Below the pieces are notes generated by a model. It was not told the origin of the DNA. It worked only from the letters and a program-made list of their open reading frames with translations, and searched no databases. Shown piece after piece: positions 33,358 to 44,300 of a DNA stretch of 64,000 nt. Each line of letters opens with the position of its first letter. The stretch's first letter is position 1. Where the stretch lies: contig JANCIK010000009.1 of the NCBI GenBank assembly GCA_028532985.1, positions 248,001 to 312,000 of the forward strand, given 5' to 3'. Both the position numbers and the translations under genes were made by a program. This DNA is from Stropharia rugosoannulata (Eukaryota; Basidiomycota; Agaricomycetes; Agaricales; Strophariaceae).

Positions 33358-33672
33358 GGGAATGATTCACGAGACTTGCTGTACAGGCCGCAACTGTGGA
33401 CTGTCTACTGTAGAGGTAACATGGGAAGTCTACTGTACTACCGACCAAACTGTGTACAGTACCTTCTCTCGAGGGCATCCGGTCGCGATTGTTTCGGTGC
33501 GTGCGGGCGCAGGCAATTTACCTATGACCCTTCACTTCCATAGGGGAGCATGCTGTTGAGCATAGGTGTATGCAGTTCCCAGCGTCGATACACAAGCCTT
33601 AAGCATGTTTGTTTTCCGAGTATTTCCCATGGTCCAGCCCATTGCGTGATACACGTCCATAAAATTTGAGCC
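33358..33672. repeat. Direct repeat copy 2, about 315 bp
   Basis: This is the partner of 31726-32045. Differences are scattered substitutions and small indels. Both copies contain several TACTGTA words. Confidence 0.88.
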
Positions 33673-33850
33673 AGGGCATGGTATACACTGGCACTGTAGT
33701 AACTCATGCACATTGAGCGCGTACAGCAGCCAAGACTCAGTAGTGCCACTGTACTGCAAAATATGTGACTATACTACAGCAGAGCGATTCACCATTGCAA
33801 CACCATCGCATTGATGACTACAGTACAGTGTTCGTAGTGATAACTTAAGA

Positions 33851-34174
33851 CCATAAGATTATACTTTAAGCACGCGGGGTGTAAAATTGCATATTGCAGG
33901 GTGTACATATAACGTAGTGCGGTGTGTGTTATGTCGGCATGGTAGGCTTCCCCTGCCCTCGAATGCAAGATGTTTATCTGTTTAATAAGATCATCGTATC
34001 CATAGTTTTCGTCTTGCTCCCACCCTGTCAGTTCTGATTTTCGCAGTTTTTATAAGCTATTAGTCGTACATGTGTTAATGATAATGTTATGTCAGCTATT
34101 TGGAGACGCAAAGTGGATGCTGGTAGCTTCTGGAGACTCTAGAGATATGTAGTTTGGGGTCAACCCAGCTTAAA
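33851..34174. other. No gene recognised
   Basis: This is spacer between the heptamer tract and the frameshifted gene fragment. Confidence 0.4.
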
Positions 34175-34605
34175 TCACGCGTCGACCAACGGGAAGCGTA
34201 CTGAAGAACCAGGAAGAAGTACTCCAACTTGTACGGCACGGACCCTAGACCACTCTCCATCATACCCATCTTGCGTATCCCCGCTCAGTAATCGGACCTT
34301 ATCATTTCCTTCCGCGCCCCTTGGTGCTCCAATAGCCTCCATCTTTTCCCATTCATACCGACATGTAACGGCCGACACCCCCGACACCGTTCCACTCAAT
34401 ACACTCCATCAGACTCCAACGCATCCCGAAATTTGCGCCTTCTCCTGTATGCCTGTAAATAGAGGGGTATTGCTGCATGGCCGTTGGCCACAGGCCCACA
34501 ATCTCCTGTGACCTGTCGCGTCCATTCATCTCGCAAGTCGCATAAATCGTGGTATATTCCAGAATATTCCCTCATAATCCCGTCGATTTCTAGAAAATGT
34601 CCCAC
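34175..34605 (-). pseudogene. Frameshifted gene fragment, unknown
   Basis: On the minus strand from ATG 34605 a frame encodes a helix-rich segment (DLCDLRDEWTRQVTGDCGPV, then RRRRKFRDALESDGVY) and stops at about 34397. The adjacent frame continues at once with SGTVSGVSAVTCRYEWEKME to 34175. A one-base indel near 34400 would join them. I do not recognise the family. The codon pattern and continuity suggest a real but broken gene; a short unseen intron is the alternative. Confidence 0.35.
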
Positions 34606-34764
34606 TGGGGGACTGCGAGTGATGAGTATAAGGAGCTATGCAGTGACTCATAATGTGGATGGAAACATAAGTGTTGTGTCAAGACACAGTCATCCAACAC
34701 CCCCAGGAACCTGAGGTTCTCAGGTCACCTGAGATTGTGGGGGAAACTTTGATTTGTCGTTTTG

Positions 34765-35618
34765 TATGGAAAGCAAGACTAGCCTGCTCACTTTTGTGAC
34801 AGCCAAGTCATTCGGCTAACATTGCACCACATGTATCTGATCTAAAGGTGGCATTTGTTTGTTCTTTCGGTCGGTGACGCCTGCAGCCTCCCCATAGGCC
34901 TCCGGCCGGCCAATAGGCTGACAGTTGCCTGGTAGGTGAATGTCATATATAGTGTACAAATAGGCGCGCTGATAGAGAGCCGGGCATATGCTCCATGAGA
35001 GCTAGTGTTTATGAATATTCTGCATAAGTATTACTGTAACAATACTGTTACATCCGTATTGAGGTGTGCTCCGATGTAATTCGTATCATGCGGCGATGTG
35101 AAAAAGAGGATGTGCGTCGGCGCGAAGTTGTGTACACGTTGTAGATGATGTAAGTGAAAAAGGAAAATGATGCAGCATCTGCAGTAAATTCGGCTTCTTA
35201 CAACTTGTTGTGAGTATAAAGAGACAAGGTTGATGTAATGTAGTTTATGATGTGGATGTTACAGTACACCCTAATGGTGGAAACAGTTGCTTTTATATCT
35301 TTCAAAATGATATTTTCTTGGCTTAAAGGACCTCTAAAGAACATTTTTAAACATAGTGCAGCTACAACAACGTTCCATATTCCTTGGGGACTGATAGAAC
35401 AGCGTCAAAAATTGTGGAAAACAGATGTTTATGACATTTGTGTAACATAGGCACTCTACTACAATGCTACTACTTGAGCAAATGTACTCAAATTTTGACT
35501 AAGCTAGACTTCACGCGTAAAACGTGAATGTCTATTTTTAGATCAGATACATGTGGTGCAATGTTAGCCGAACGACTTGGCTGTCACAAAAGTGAGTAGG
35601 CCAGTCTTGCTTTCCATA
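34765..35618. mobile_element. Non-autonomous element with 82-bp inverted repeats
   Basis: The left arm 34765-34846 (TATGGAAAGCAAGACT...TGATCTAAA) is repeated in inverse at about 35538-35618 with roughly four mismatches. The 690 bp between the arms has no coding capacity. This is the structure of a MITE or foldback-type DNA transposon derivative. A target-site duplication was not evident. Confidence 0.8.
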
Positions 35619-35639
35619 GTTTTCAGGGACTGAAATTCA

Positions 35640-36160
35640 TAAATCATGTTTACTTTCAGTCTCAGCAGGTCGCCTGAAGATCCTAGGTGCAAGTTATGTT
35701 TGAAGTATGTAATGTACAGTACAATGTTCTATTTTAAGCTGCCGCCCAACGCGACGGGCATAGCCGCGTTTCCGATTCGTCGCTTGACGCTCCCTCCATG
35801 TATGTCTCGCTACAGAGCAATGCCAAGCGTATCCGTTGATATTGTTGCTACACAGTACTGGTGTACAATCACTAGTAAAAGAAGACACGAAGAGAGGGGT
35901 TGCGGCGTAATGAAAGCCGGTACAGCTAAGAGAAGACGCGATTGCGAGGTGCGTACTGAACAGGAGAAATCGAATGTCGTCCATAGAGTACTTGCGCCTG
36001 GGACGTAGCGGAACCAACCCCAGGCCTGACACACTTTTATCGAGGACTGGCTTGCTCGGAGCTCCCCATTATGTTGTCACCTCAATACATGACAAACATG
36101 GACATGAGTTAATTGAAGTATCAATGGTATGCTACTTATGACATGCAGTGATCTTACAGA
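35640..36160. other. No gene recognised
   Basis: Open frames of about 120 codons exist on both strands but show no motif, intron structure or second copy. Confidence 0.35.
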
Positions 36161-36293
36161 TCACCTGGAGGCTGGCTACAGATTGGCCTTCGCTCTGTAC
36201 CCTCCTGAACATACGTACAAGTTTGTCAGTTTAGACATTTGTATTAGGCAGCAATGTGAGAGTTGCATTAGACTCTGTAAATCCCTTCAATAG

Positions 36294-36428
36294 ACGATCT
36301 CGTCTACGAAGACGAGAACCAACGCAGAATGAGATCTGCACTGCCCGCTAATGTGGTTCCTAGCAACCAATTCAGCGGTCATGCTTTTGGAGGGACGAAA
36401 GTCTCGCCGAAGCGCAAAGAACAGGGGT
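36294..36428 (+). pseudogene. Partial copy of exon 2 of the gene at 40 kb
   Basis: This segment encodes DDLVYEDENQ, SALPANVV and KVSPKRKEQG. It aligns with exon 2 of the gene at 39994-41099 (EDLVYDDEEK, SALPAALV, KVPLKRKAQG), including acceptor and donor positions and part of the following intron. Similarity also extends upstream (36190-36250 versus 39450-39510) and downstream (about 36560-36690 versus 41220-41335). The sequence corresponding to exon 1 is missing, so this is a decayed partial duplicate. Confidence 0.7.
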
Positions 36429-36724
36429 AATATTTTCTACGCTCTCGTCTTTGAAGACTAGAAGGTTAACATGGAGTAGTTACATCTGGCTCAGACAACG
36501 CACTTGGCTTGAGCGTACAGGAGCTGGGGCCCACGTTCCTGATGAGCCAGGTACCTGAGCCTCATTTTCATCGCTTTGCGCCTGGCCGGCACCTCACGAA
36601 GCTGTAGTCATCGCGTCTAGTCGGAAATAAACAAGTATTCAGACATAATTACAAGGTTTGAATGAAACCTGTGCTCACCGTGATATGGAAAAGTGCTGGG
36701 ATGAAGGCCTGCGAGGTAACGATC

Positions 36725-38831
36725 AGTGAATGCTATTGACCCAGCACTTTTGTCGCATCACGTGCGAACGGAACCTGCCGTGATGTGATCATGGCATATA
36801 TGAGCATCAAGGACTTAGCGCAAAACCACCGCTAGTGGGAGGTCCTTGCTGGCAACGGAAATTTTCTGTAGTTACCTCCGAAATTTAGCAGTAGAAATGA
36901 AACATATGCCCACATACCTTAGCTTTCTATTCCACCCCGCAAAATGGACTCCAAGCAAAAGAATAAGAAATGTTCTGCATGCAAATGCCAAAAAGAACTA
37001 AATGCGGACAATTTCAAGAAGACTCGCGACGGCTATACAAAAGTCTGCACAGAATGCTCGGAAAAGCGCGCTAAAGGCGGGTTCAGTTGCGTGCAAATGA
37101 CACGAGAGCTCCAGAGTCGGATTCCGAAGAAGATAACCCCGGCTGCGAGGATTCAGACGAGAGCCGTGATGAAATATTGCGAGGAGAACTTGGTACTGTC
37201 AAGTTCAGTGATTTTATCAGGGCAGTTTCAAGTGAAGACAATGTTCATACCTTTACTGCACTTTTTGAGCTGCCTGATTTTGTCCGCTGTCCAGAAACAG
37301 AAAGCGAAAGAAAGAGTCACTCAAATGCATTAGCATTTAAAATATGGCAGGAGCTGAACTACCGTTTTGTGTACGTGATTTTAACTCAAACATAATGATT
37401 TTAACTATACTTATATCCTTTTTAGATACCATAGTCGATACATGCGCAAACGAACAGCATCAACGCGCTATGTTTATCACTGTGCACAAAACAAAGGCCG
37501 TCAACATAAATCAAAGAAGGCAAAGAAAGAAGGCATTAAACAGCGAGATAAAGAGCAGATAGCTACGTTTGAACGTAGTGGTTGGCTACACATTACAATC
37601 TGGAACGACAGAAACGATGCACTGGTCAAATACAAGCACAAAAACGAGCATGTTCCTTACTGGAATATTGACGTACCCCTCGAGGTACAATCATTTGTTA
37701 GTGAAAACTTGAGTTTTACTCCAACACAGGTAAGAAAACGGTTATTACAGCACATAGATAACGATTAGTATCTAATTATCCACCATGTGAATTGGGCAGC
37801 TACAGTGAGCCCGATGGTGCAATTACTGATGGTGATGATCATATTTGGTCCGGGACGTCTCAGTGCTTGACGAAAATGGAGGTTGGGACAATCTGGTCCA
37901 CCCATCCTTGAAGCGTCCTGCAGATACTGAAGTACCCAATAATATGAATGAGACAGAGACTAGAAAGCGCCCTCGTGAAGACCGCGATAATTCAAAGAGG
38001 CCACATATCACATCTGGCAGCCCGGGCCCTACAGCTGACATTATTGACCTTACTATGTCATCACCTCCTCTTTCACCATATCATCAGACTGCGTCGCTTC
38101 CATAGCTTGAGGGAGTTAATGTTTCGTTATCAGACACCTCATCATTTGATTATGGGAGTGAAGTCGAGCAGCAGGTAAGTACCAGCTTCATAATTCACAA
38201 TATGTATGTACTTACAAACATTTACCAACAGGTTGATGAACTCTGTGAAGATATCTTGGAGACTGCGCAAAAAATGGAGCAAGAAGCATACATACTTCGC
38301 CAACAAGTTGGTAACCGCAGTCGCATGTGGTTAAAGACAGCAAAGGAGACGTTGGGGGACCGTGTTTCTACATTTGTGGAAGACATCAATCATATCTCGA
38401 AGACAGGGAAGAAAAGAGGGACAACATGGGCTGAGGGTAAATCTCAGGACGAAAAGCGAAGGGAAAGACTGGCAATGGGGTTTATGCGCACCTCATGAGT
38501 TTGCGACTTCCGCATCGGCGGATCCTTCATAGAATCCCGTGGCAAGTCCAGTTCAGGGTATTATGATACTATAGACAAATAAAACTGGTTTTTATTTTCT
38601 ACGGCATGTACATGATTAAGTAAACAGATAGACTGAGACCTAGTTGCTACTTTAGTACCGCAGGAGCTATATTAACCTGATGCAAACATAAATGTTTTTA
38701 GAAAATTGAGCTGGAAGCTCGCGAGAAGCTTGACGACGTGAATATCACAAAGTCAATCTGGCGGAGCTCGAAACACGGCAGGTTCCGTTCGCACGTGATG
38801 CGACAAAAGTGCTGGGTCAATAGCATTCACT
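36725..38831 (+). mobile_element. 2.1-kb DNA transposon with perfect 58-bp TIRs
   Basis: The sequence AGTGAATGCTATTGACCCAG and the next 38 bases (36725-36782) recur exactly as the reverse complement at 38774-38831. The element carries one multi-exon gene with a FAR1/WRKY-GCM1-like domain, of the kind associated with Mutator-like elements, but no transposase catalytic domain. Perfect arms suggest recent mobility in trans. I could not find a clear target-site duplication. Confidence 0.8.
36944..38498 (+). CDS. FAR1/WRKY-GCM1-like zinc-finger protein of the element
   Basis: The first exon (36944-37370) begins MDSKQKNKKCSACKCQ with a CxxC...CTEC zinc-ribbon-like N-terminus. It then changes frame near 37084 into an acidic linker (ESDSEEDNPGCEDSDESRDE). 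Exon 2 (37426-37729) encodes YVYHCAQNKGRQ, ERSGWLHITI and HKNEHVPYWNIDVP, resembling the FAR1-type WRKY-GCM1 DNA-binding fold that accompanies Mutator-like transposases in agaricomycetes. A Lys/Arg-rich, Ser/Pro-rich region (frame from about 37845) and a last exon with a helical DELCEDILETAQKMEQEAY (38232-38498) follow. In relatives as I recall them, the position before GWL is a Cys; here it reads Arg (CGT), which would remove a zinc ligand. The frameshifts make it uncertain that a full protein is made. Confidence 0.6.
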
Positions 38832-39993
38832 CTACGTCTGTCTCTCCACCAACACCTTGCACGTCCATTGATATGCTGTTTACCTACCTGCAATGGGGTA
38901 AAATGTCTGTTTCCAATTCTACATCCTGTCGCTCTCCCGCTCTTTCTTGTAGGGTAAGATCTTCGTAAAGCACACACAAGACACACATGTTCCGTTTCTG
39001 TCTGTGTGATCCGCTGCGCGAGCCCTTTCCTCCCAATAATTCACAGCGGCTTTGCACTTAGTACTCACAGCTCAGATCTCTCTCCCAGTTCTCCCCTTTA
39101 CTATGATTATGTTAAGTTCCTCTGCGTCACCTCAAGCGCTCCGAGACTACTATAATGCTGGTAGCTTTGTATGCATTCTTTTACGCGCCCTGGACCTATT
39201 TGTTGCATACTATGAGCCCCGTATGTCTCTCCAGATCCATATATTTACTGCCACTGTAAGTCAAGCCTCCAAGCTCCAATTCTTATCCCATGCATGCGGT
39301 TATGGCCCGCTTCCCTGTGCCTAGGTGTGTTGTCTCCATATATGCCCATTCACTCACATTATTCTATACTGTGGCCCCGCCTCGTCTCTCTCATCGTATT
39401 GCAGCCCTTCCGTCGCTCCACTCCTACTGGCTTGTCACAAACTAAAATCTACTCTGTACCCTCCTGAATATAGATTCAAGTCTGTGAATATGGTGATGTA
39501 ATGTAGGCAGCTACTATCGTTCAACTGGTGTGGGAAAGAAGCAAAAATCTGGCCACCAGTATCAGTATCCAGAGTAAAGCAACGTAAATCCGAAGCTTAG
39601 CTATCAAAGGGACTTGTAGTGGCGTGCGAATGCATCGGATCCTTCCTTGTGGTACGGGAGGAAGCGCTTGACGCGGCCACGGACATATGCCATAGCCACT
39701 CGACCAACTCGTAATATATATAAAACAAGAAAGACGCTTAGGGCATCCATGCCCCTCCCCAATTCCAATTCCAATTCGACTCAGACCATCCTACCATATC
39801 GAGTCCATAAAGGCAATGGCCGTACCATATCGAACAGTGACTTTACCATACGTCTGCAACACCTGCAATTGCTATATGCAATGGCCTCGAAAATTGTGTC
39901 CCCGTCGCGTGCAGTACGATTACGGGCTGTGTAGCAGTGCACATCTAGAATGTGTCTACCTCGTACAGGAATTAGGTGCGCTTTAATTCAAGG
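38832..39993. other. No gene recognised
   Basis: The stretch near 39450-39510 is shared with 36190-36250 and marks the left part of the duplicated segment around the next gene. Otherwise nothing was seen. Confidence 0.4.
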
Positions 39994-41099
39994 ATGTTGG
40001 ATAGTGCGGTGTTGGGGCTAACTCGTGGACGAGTAGACGCGTTTTTCAAGGATGTTCTTTCTAGGTTATCACGAGGTCCGACATGGAACGGTCAAAGATG
40101 GCCAGGCAGCTCGACCTTCCCTGCCTTGGATGCATCATTGCAACATATGAATCATGGCGCGTTCACGACGCCGCCCAGTATGCCGCCACTTCAACATACA
40201 CCTGCATATCAAGAGGAATTCGTTCAAGGTTCATCAACTACTCCCTACAGCGTAAATACCCAACACCAGGACGCGAATCGTGTACGGAGTTCTGCAAACC
40301 AATTTCAACCTCCCTTTCTCGAGTACACGCCCGTGTCATGGCCCCAAAACAATTATGCTGCGCCTTCAGTGGCACAATACCCGACGTCCACACAGAGCCA
40401 TTATCCCGCCGAGCCAAGTCAATTTGAAGTTAACCATGCTTCAATGTATGGTTTTGATGGTCTCCCGGACACTTTAGCAGAAGGTGCTCATGGAGGAACA
40501 ACGGTGCCGTTGACTACACAATCATACCATAATAAATATTCACTACAAAATATGAAAGTAAACAGTGAGTTCACTATGGATATTCCGGTAATTCATTCAC
40601 TCATCAGACCTCTATAAATCCCCTTAGTAGAAGATCTCGTCTACGACGACGAGGAGAAAGAAATAACAATATCTGCACTGCCCGCTGCCTTGGTTCATGA
40701 TAACCAATACAACAGTCACGCGGTAATCAGAGAGACGAAAGTCCCACTGAAGCGCAAAGCACAGGGGTGATATATCTCACAATCTCGTCGTTGAAGACTG
40801 AAAAGCTAACATGGGGGTTTAGGGAGGCATATGAGAGTCTATCGGACACTTACATTTCCGATACACGCGGTAAACGGATAAGGCTGGAGTGCAATGAGAA
40901 CATCCAACTCCAAAATGGGACGTATATGAAGGGGGTGCCAGTGGATGTGGGGAACTTGCACAATGCCGAGGCCCAACCTTCATCTAAACCACAGAGAAAT
41001 CCCAAGTGGACGAGGAGGAAGATGTATCCTGGGGAATCAATGATGTCGATGAGCTTCAGTGCGTACTATGCCGCTAACTCTGAACCTGGTGTTCCGTGA
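39994..41099 (+). CDS. Three-exon gene, Pro/Gln/Ser-rich protein
   Basis: The family is unknown. Exons 39994-40564, 40628-40766 and 40823-41099 join in phase (introns 63 and 56 bp; first donor A|GTGAGT) to 328 residues. Exon 1 begins MLDSAVLGLTRGRVDAFFKD, then becomes rich in Gln, Pro, Ser and Tyr without hydrophobic blocks, like a disordered activation-type region. Exon 2 is acidic then basic (EDLVYDDEEKE, KVPLKRKAQG). Exon 3 contains ECNENIQLQNGTYMKG and NPKWTRRKMYPGES. A further open frame (41096-41323; DEPVVHCFAPGGHLRNLD) may be an additional exon, because it too is conserved in the 36-kb partial copy. The start may lie further upstream. Confidence 0.55.
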
Positions 41100-41329
41100 C
41101 TGACCTTTGGTTCTGTCCTTCTTCATCTTTATCTGGTACCAGTGTGTATGGAAGATTCCGACAGCTCAGGCGCTCAGGCATCGCACCAGAGTTGAGAACA
41201 CAGGATTCTCTGAATTTCCACGTAGATGAGCCTGTGGTCCATTGCTTTGCCCCTGGCGGGCACCTCAGGAACCTAGACAAGAGATATCCAGCTGTAATTG
41301 ATAACAAACTATACTCACTGTGATATATA

Positions 41330-44300
41330 AAAGCAATAAACAGAACAAGATTTCGATGACGAGCTATCAATACACGGAAAGCATTAGATGAAAGACAAAG
41401 TTACGATCTCGGATCGATAGATATCGGAGTTTTATCCAAAGGCTATTATTATGTAAACATATTTTTGAAGCCCGACAATGCCGCTTAGCCTCGACTTGGC
41501 ATACCATCCGTCACGTTGTGCTTTTTGCCGTCGTTGTCTCTACCCTCCGAGCAAGAGAACTTGGACTGATCCTAGCTTTAACTTGCATGCTATGAATCAC
41601 AGTTGACCGCACTTTTGCATATCCGCAAGCGCCTCACGGGTGACGCATATGCGTTAGCGTGAATGGACACCACTTGTACGAGAGAAATGGGACGGACATG
41701 GACTTGGCATAGGATTGGGAAAAGGAGGTGAACTAGTGCGTGTTGTCGCTCCTGCGTCTCTCAGCCCAAGTTCATGTTGGATGTTGCTCTCAGTGCATCT
41801 CATTACCGCGCAGGCGCATTCTGCTTCTGTAGCTGTACTGCTAAGTCACTGCCAGCCCTGCGTCGCCGGCCTCATAACAGCTTATGATCCCCTGCGTCTT
41901 CTCTTGCACAAGATACCTCTCAGCGCACGTTCAGAGCATCACTCTAACGTCCACGCCAACGCATACCGCACCGATCACTCAAAGGGTATCCATGGCCCCC
42001 GTTCCCGTGCAGTCTCTTAGTACTCCAAGTTGCCTGCCGTGCCGTTCTCGATACCTGATATCCCGTTCCGTTCCTCGACTCCAAACACCTATAAGCGTCA
42101 TATTCTACTCTGTCTCATAAGCCCCGTCATGCTCCATTCCATCCGTTCCGCCGCACTGCGTTCTGCTCTCGCAGCCGCACCATCCCATCACTTCCCACCG
42201 GTTCGCCCTAGTCCGTTCCGTTCATCAATCGCACTCGCCATCGTTCCCTCTCCACGCTTCGCTTCGGACCCATCTCCCATTCCGAATTGCCAGTACACTG
42301 ATCACTGCCCAACACGCTCCTAAGGCTCTGAATATATCCAGCGCTCCCGGCACCTATTCCGTGCGCCGTCCTCACGGCCCCGCACCCGCATACAAGCCCT
42401 TGTCGTGCTCCCTTCCTTTCGTCAGGTGCTGCCTCGTCTCCAATGGCTCTGTAAGTCAGCCCCATCCAGTTCATCACCCATCGCCCCTTGCCTCTCCGGG
42501 CTGAACCTTCTGTGATGACTCGTGTTCTGCACTTCCCTTCTTTGCCCCGATGCATACACCGGCCAGCACAGGATCCGTAGCAACATGCTGCATCCCCTGG
42601 CTCTGCATATATACATCCAGCGAGCGCTCCCGCCGGGATTTGCAGTAAGTGCTCCGCCTCACGGCCCTGCAAGCATACAAACATCGCGTCCCCCGGCCCT
42701 CGTCCCTCGTCCCGCGATTCAATCTTTCAGCACCCCGTGCGACTCCCTGCGCCTCCCGCGGCTGGTCCCCTATTTGTCGGCACAACACACGTCAGTATAA
42801 ACGCCCATTCTAATTCTAAGTACTGAGTACTCGCCACATTCACCTCATCCGCCCCTTGCTTCACTCCAGACTCATTTGCATGCCAGTACACTGGTCATAT
42901 CCTGCACGCTTACCTGATACTGCATACATCCAGTGCCAATCCAGCTTCCGCCCATACTTGTAGTGCCATCCTCACGCCCCCCGCGTCCACTCGCGCTCCG
43001 GACGTCTCATCCGACTTGACGTCCTCTTCTCGCACGTGTTTCCACCGCCCCGGATGCAGACCCCACGTCCACCCGCACTCTGGACGTCCCCTCGGACTTG
43101 ACGTCCTCCTCGCAGCCCCTGCGTCCGCTCACAATCTGGACGCCGTACCCGGCGTAATGCCTTCCATTAATGTCTTCCTCACGTCCATCCACCGCCCGAC
43201 TGCACACATTGTGTTCTTGCCAACAGCGCACAAGTAAACACCCGTCCTCCATCCCCCGTCCCACCACTCACTCTCTCCGTACTCCTGGCGACTTCCTGCG
43301 CTGCCAGTGCCAGCGTCTGGTGTCCTGTTTGTCAGCACCACACGTTAGTATAAACGCCCATTGTAGCTCTGAGTACCCGCAATGGTCACCTCATCTCGTC
43401 CCGTACCGCCGCCCACCCTTTCCCGCCTCTTGTTCTCGATCCCAGTCCACGCGGTATCAAACGGTTTCGGTTTCGTACAATTAACGCCTTCACCCCGCAT
43501 GTAGGTCGTCTGCCGCGTCACCTGCATCATGCATGTTTCTCTTTGTCACCTGGGCCATAACCCTCGAGTAAGGTTACTCGTCAGAACGCAAACAACGCCC
43601 GGCCGTTCAGCTCTATCCCAATCTCCCTGGTCGGAGCGCGGTACAGTGTGATACCTGCCCGCGCTCTTCCTGGGTAGGGTACCATTATGATCCACTTTGC
43701 CAGGTCTGTGCCCGCCCGTCTTTCTCGCGCCTTGCTAATTATGTTTAACTTTCGTATATGGGAGTACACATCCCCTGGGCTATCTAGGACACGCGTTCAG
43801 CTCTATCCGGCACTCGGTCTGGATGTCAGCGCGGTACAGCACGATACGAGCCCGTGCTCATATTGGAAGTGTATCATTGTGTTCCGTGTTGCATGGTCTC
43901 TAGGCCTCCGTCTTCTCGGTCTAGTCCTGCCTCACCGTCCTCCCCAGTCCCCTTACCCCACTCGTCCGAGTGCAAAACGTCCTGGACTGCCTACTATACG
44001 CGGTCCGCTCTATCCCGTTACGGGTCGCAGCGGCGCGGCGCGGTGCATTGCAAGCCGTTGCGCAGAATATGTATGCCCCGTTGCGCAGAGGAGGTACGGG
44101 ATTGTCTGCCTTGTGCTCTGTGCTTGTTTATGCATATGCACTTCGCAGGTAGCCGCTCCGAGTCGTCCCCGTCGATTCACTCTTCCACATCGCTCCCTTC
44201 TGCATCGTGTCTCGGCTCCCGGTACCAGGCTCAGTTCCCCTATGTCGTCCCCGGTCTTCATGCCGAGGGCCGAGGGCAAGGCTAGGTGATTTTTACAGGT

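Larger units (their letters stand above)
30930..33850. repeat. Non-coding tract dense in TACTGTA / TACAGTA
   Basis: By eye I count about 27 copies of the heptamer TACTGTA or its complement TACAGTA in about 2.9 kb. Fewer than one would be expected by chance. They occur on both strands and often as GTACTGTAG or TGTACAGTA. No gene is visible. The tract begins right after gene 3 of cassette B. Clusters of short motifs near element ends are typical of transposase binding in hAT and CACTA elements; whether that applies here is unknown. Confidence 0.75.

Noticed and set aside
35646..36034. Open frames of about 110-120 codons on both strands
   Set aside because: Both strands are open over the same interval with no motif, and neither has a second copy or splice signals.
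43687..44289. A 200-codon open frame and several overlapping ones at 41.7-44.4 kb
   Set aside because: The tract is C/T-rich, which removes stops in several frames at once; frames in all registers are equally open and no domain is seen.
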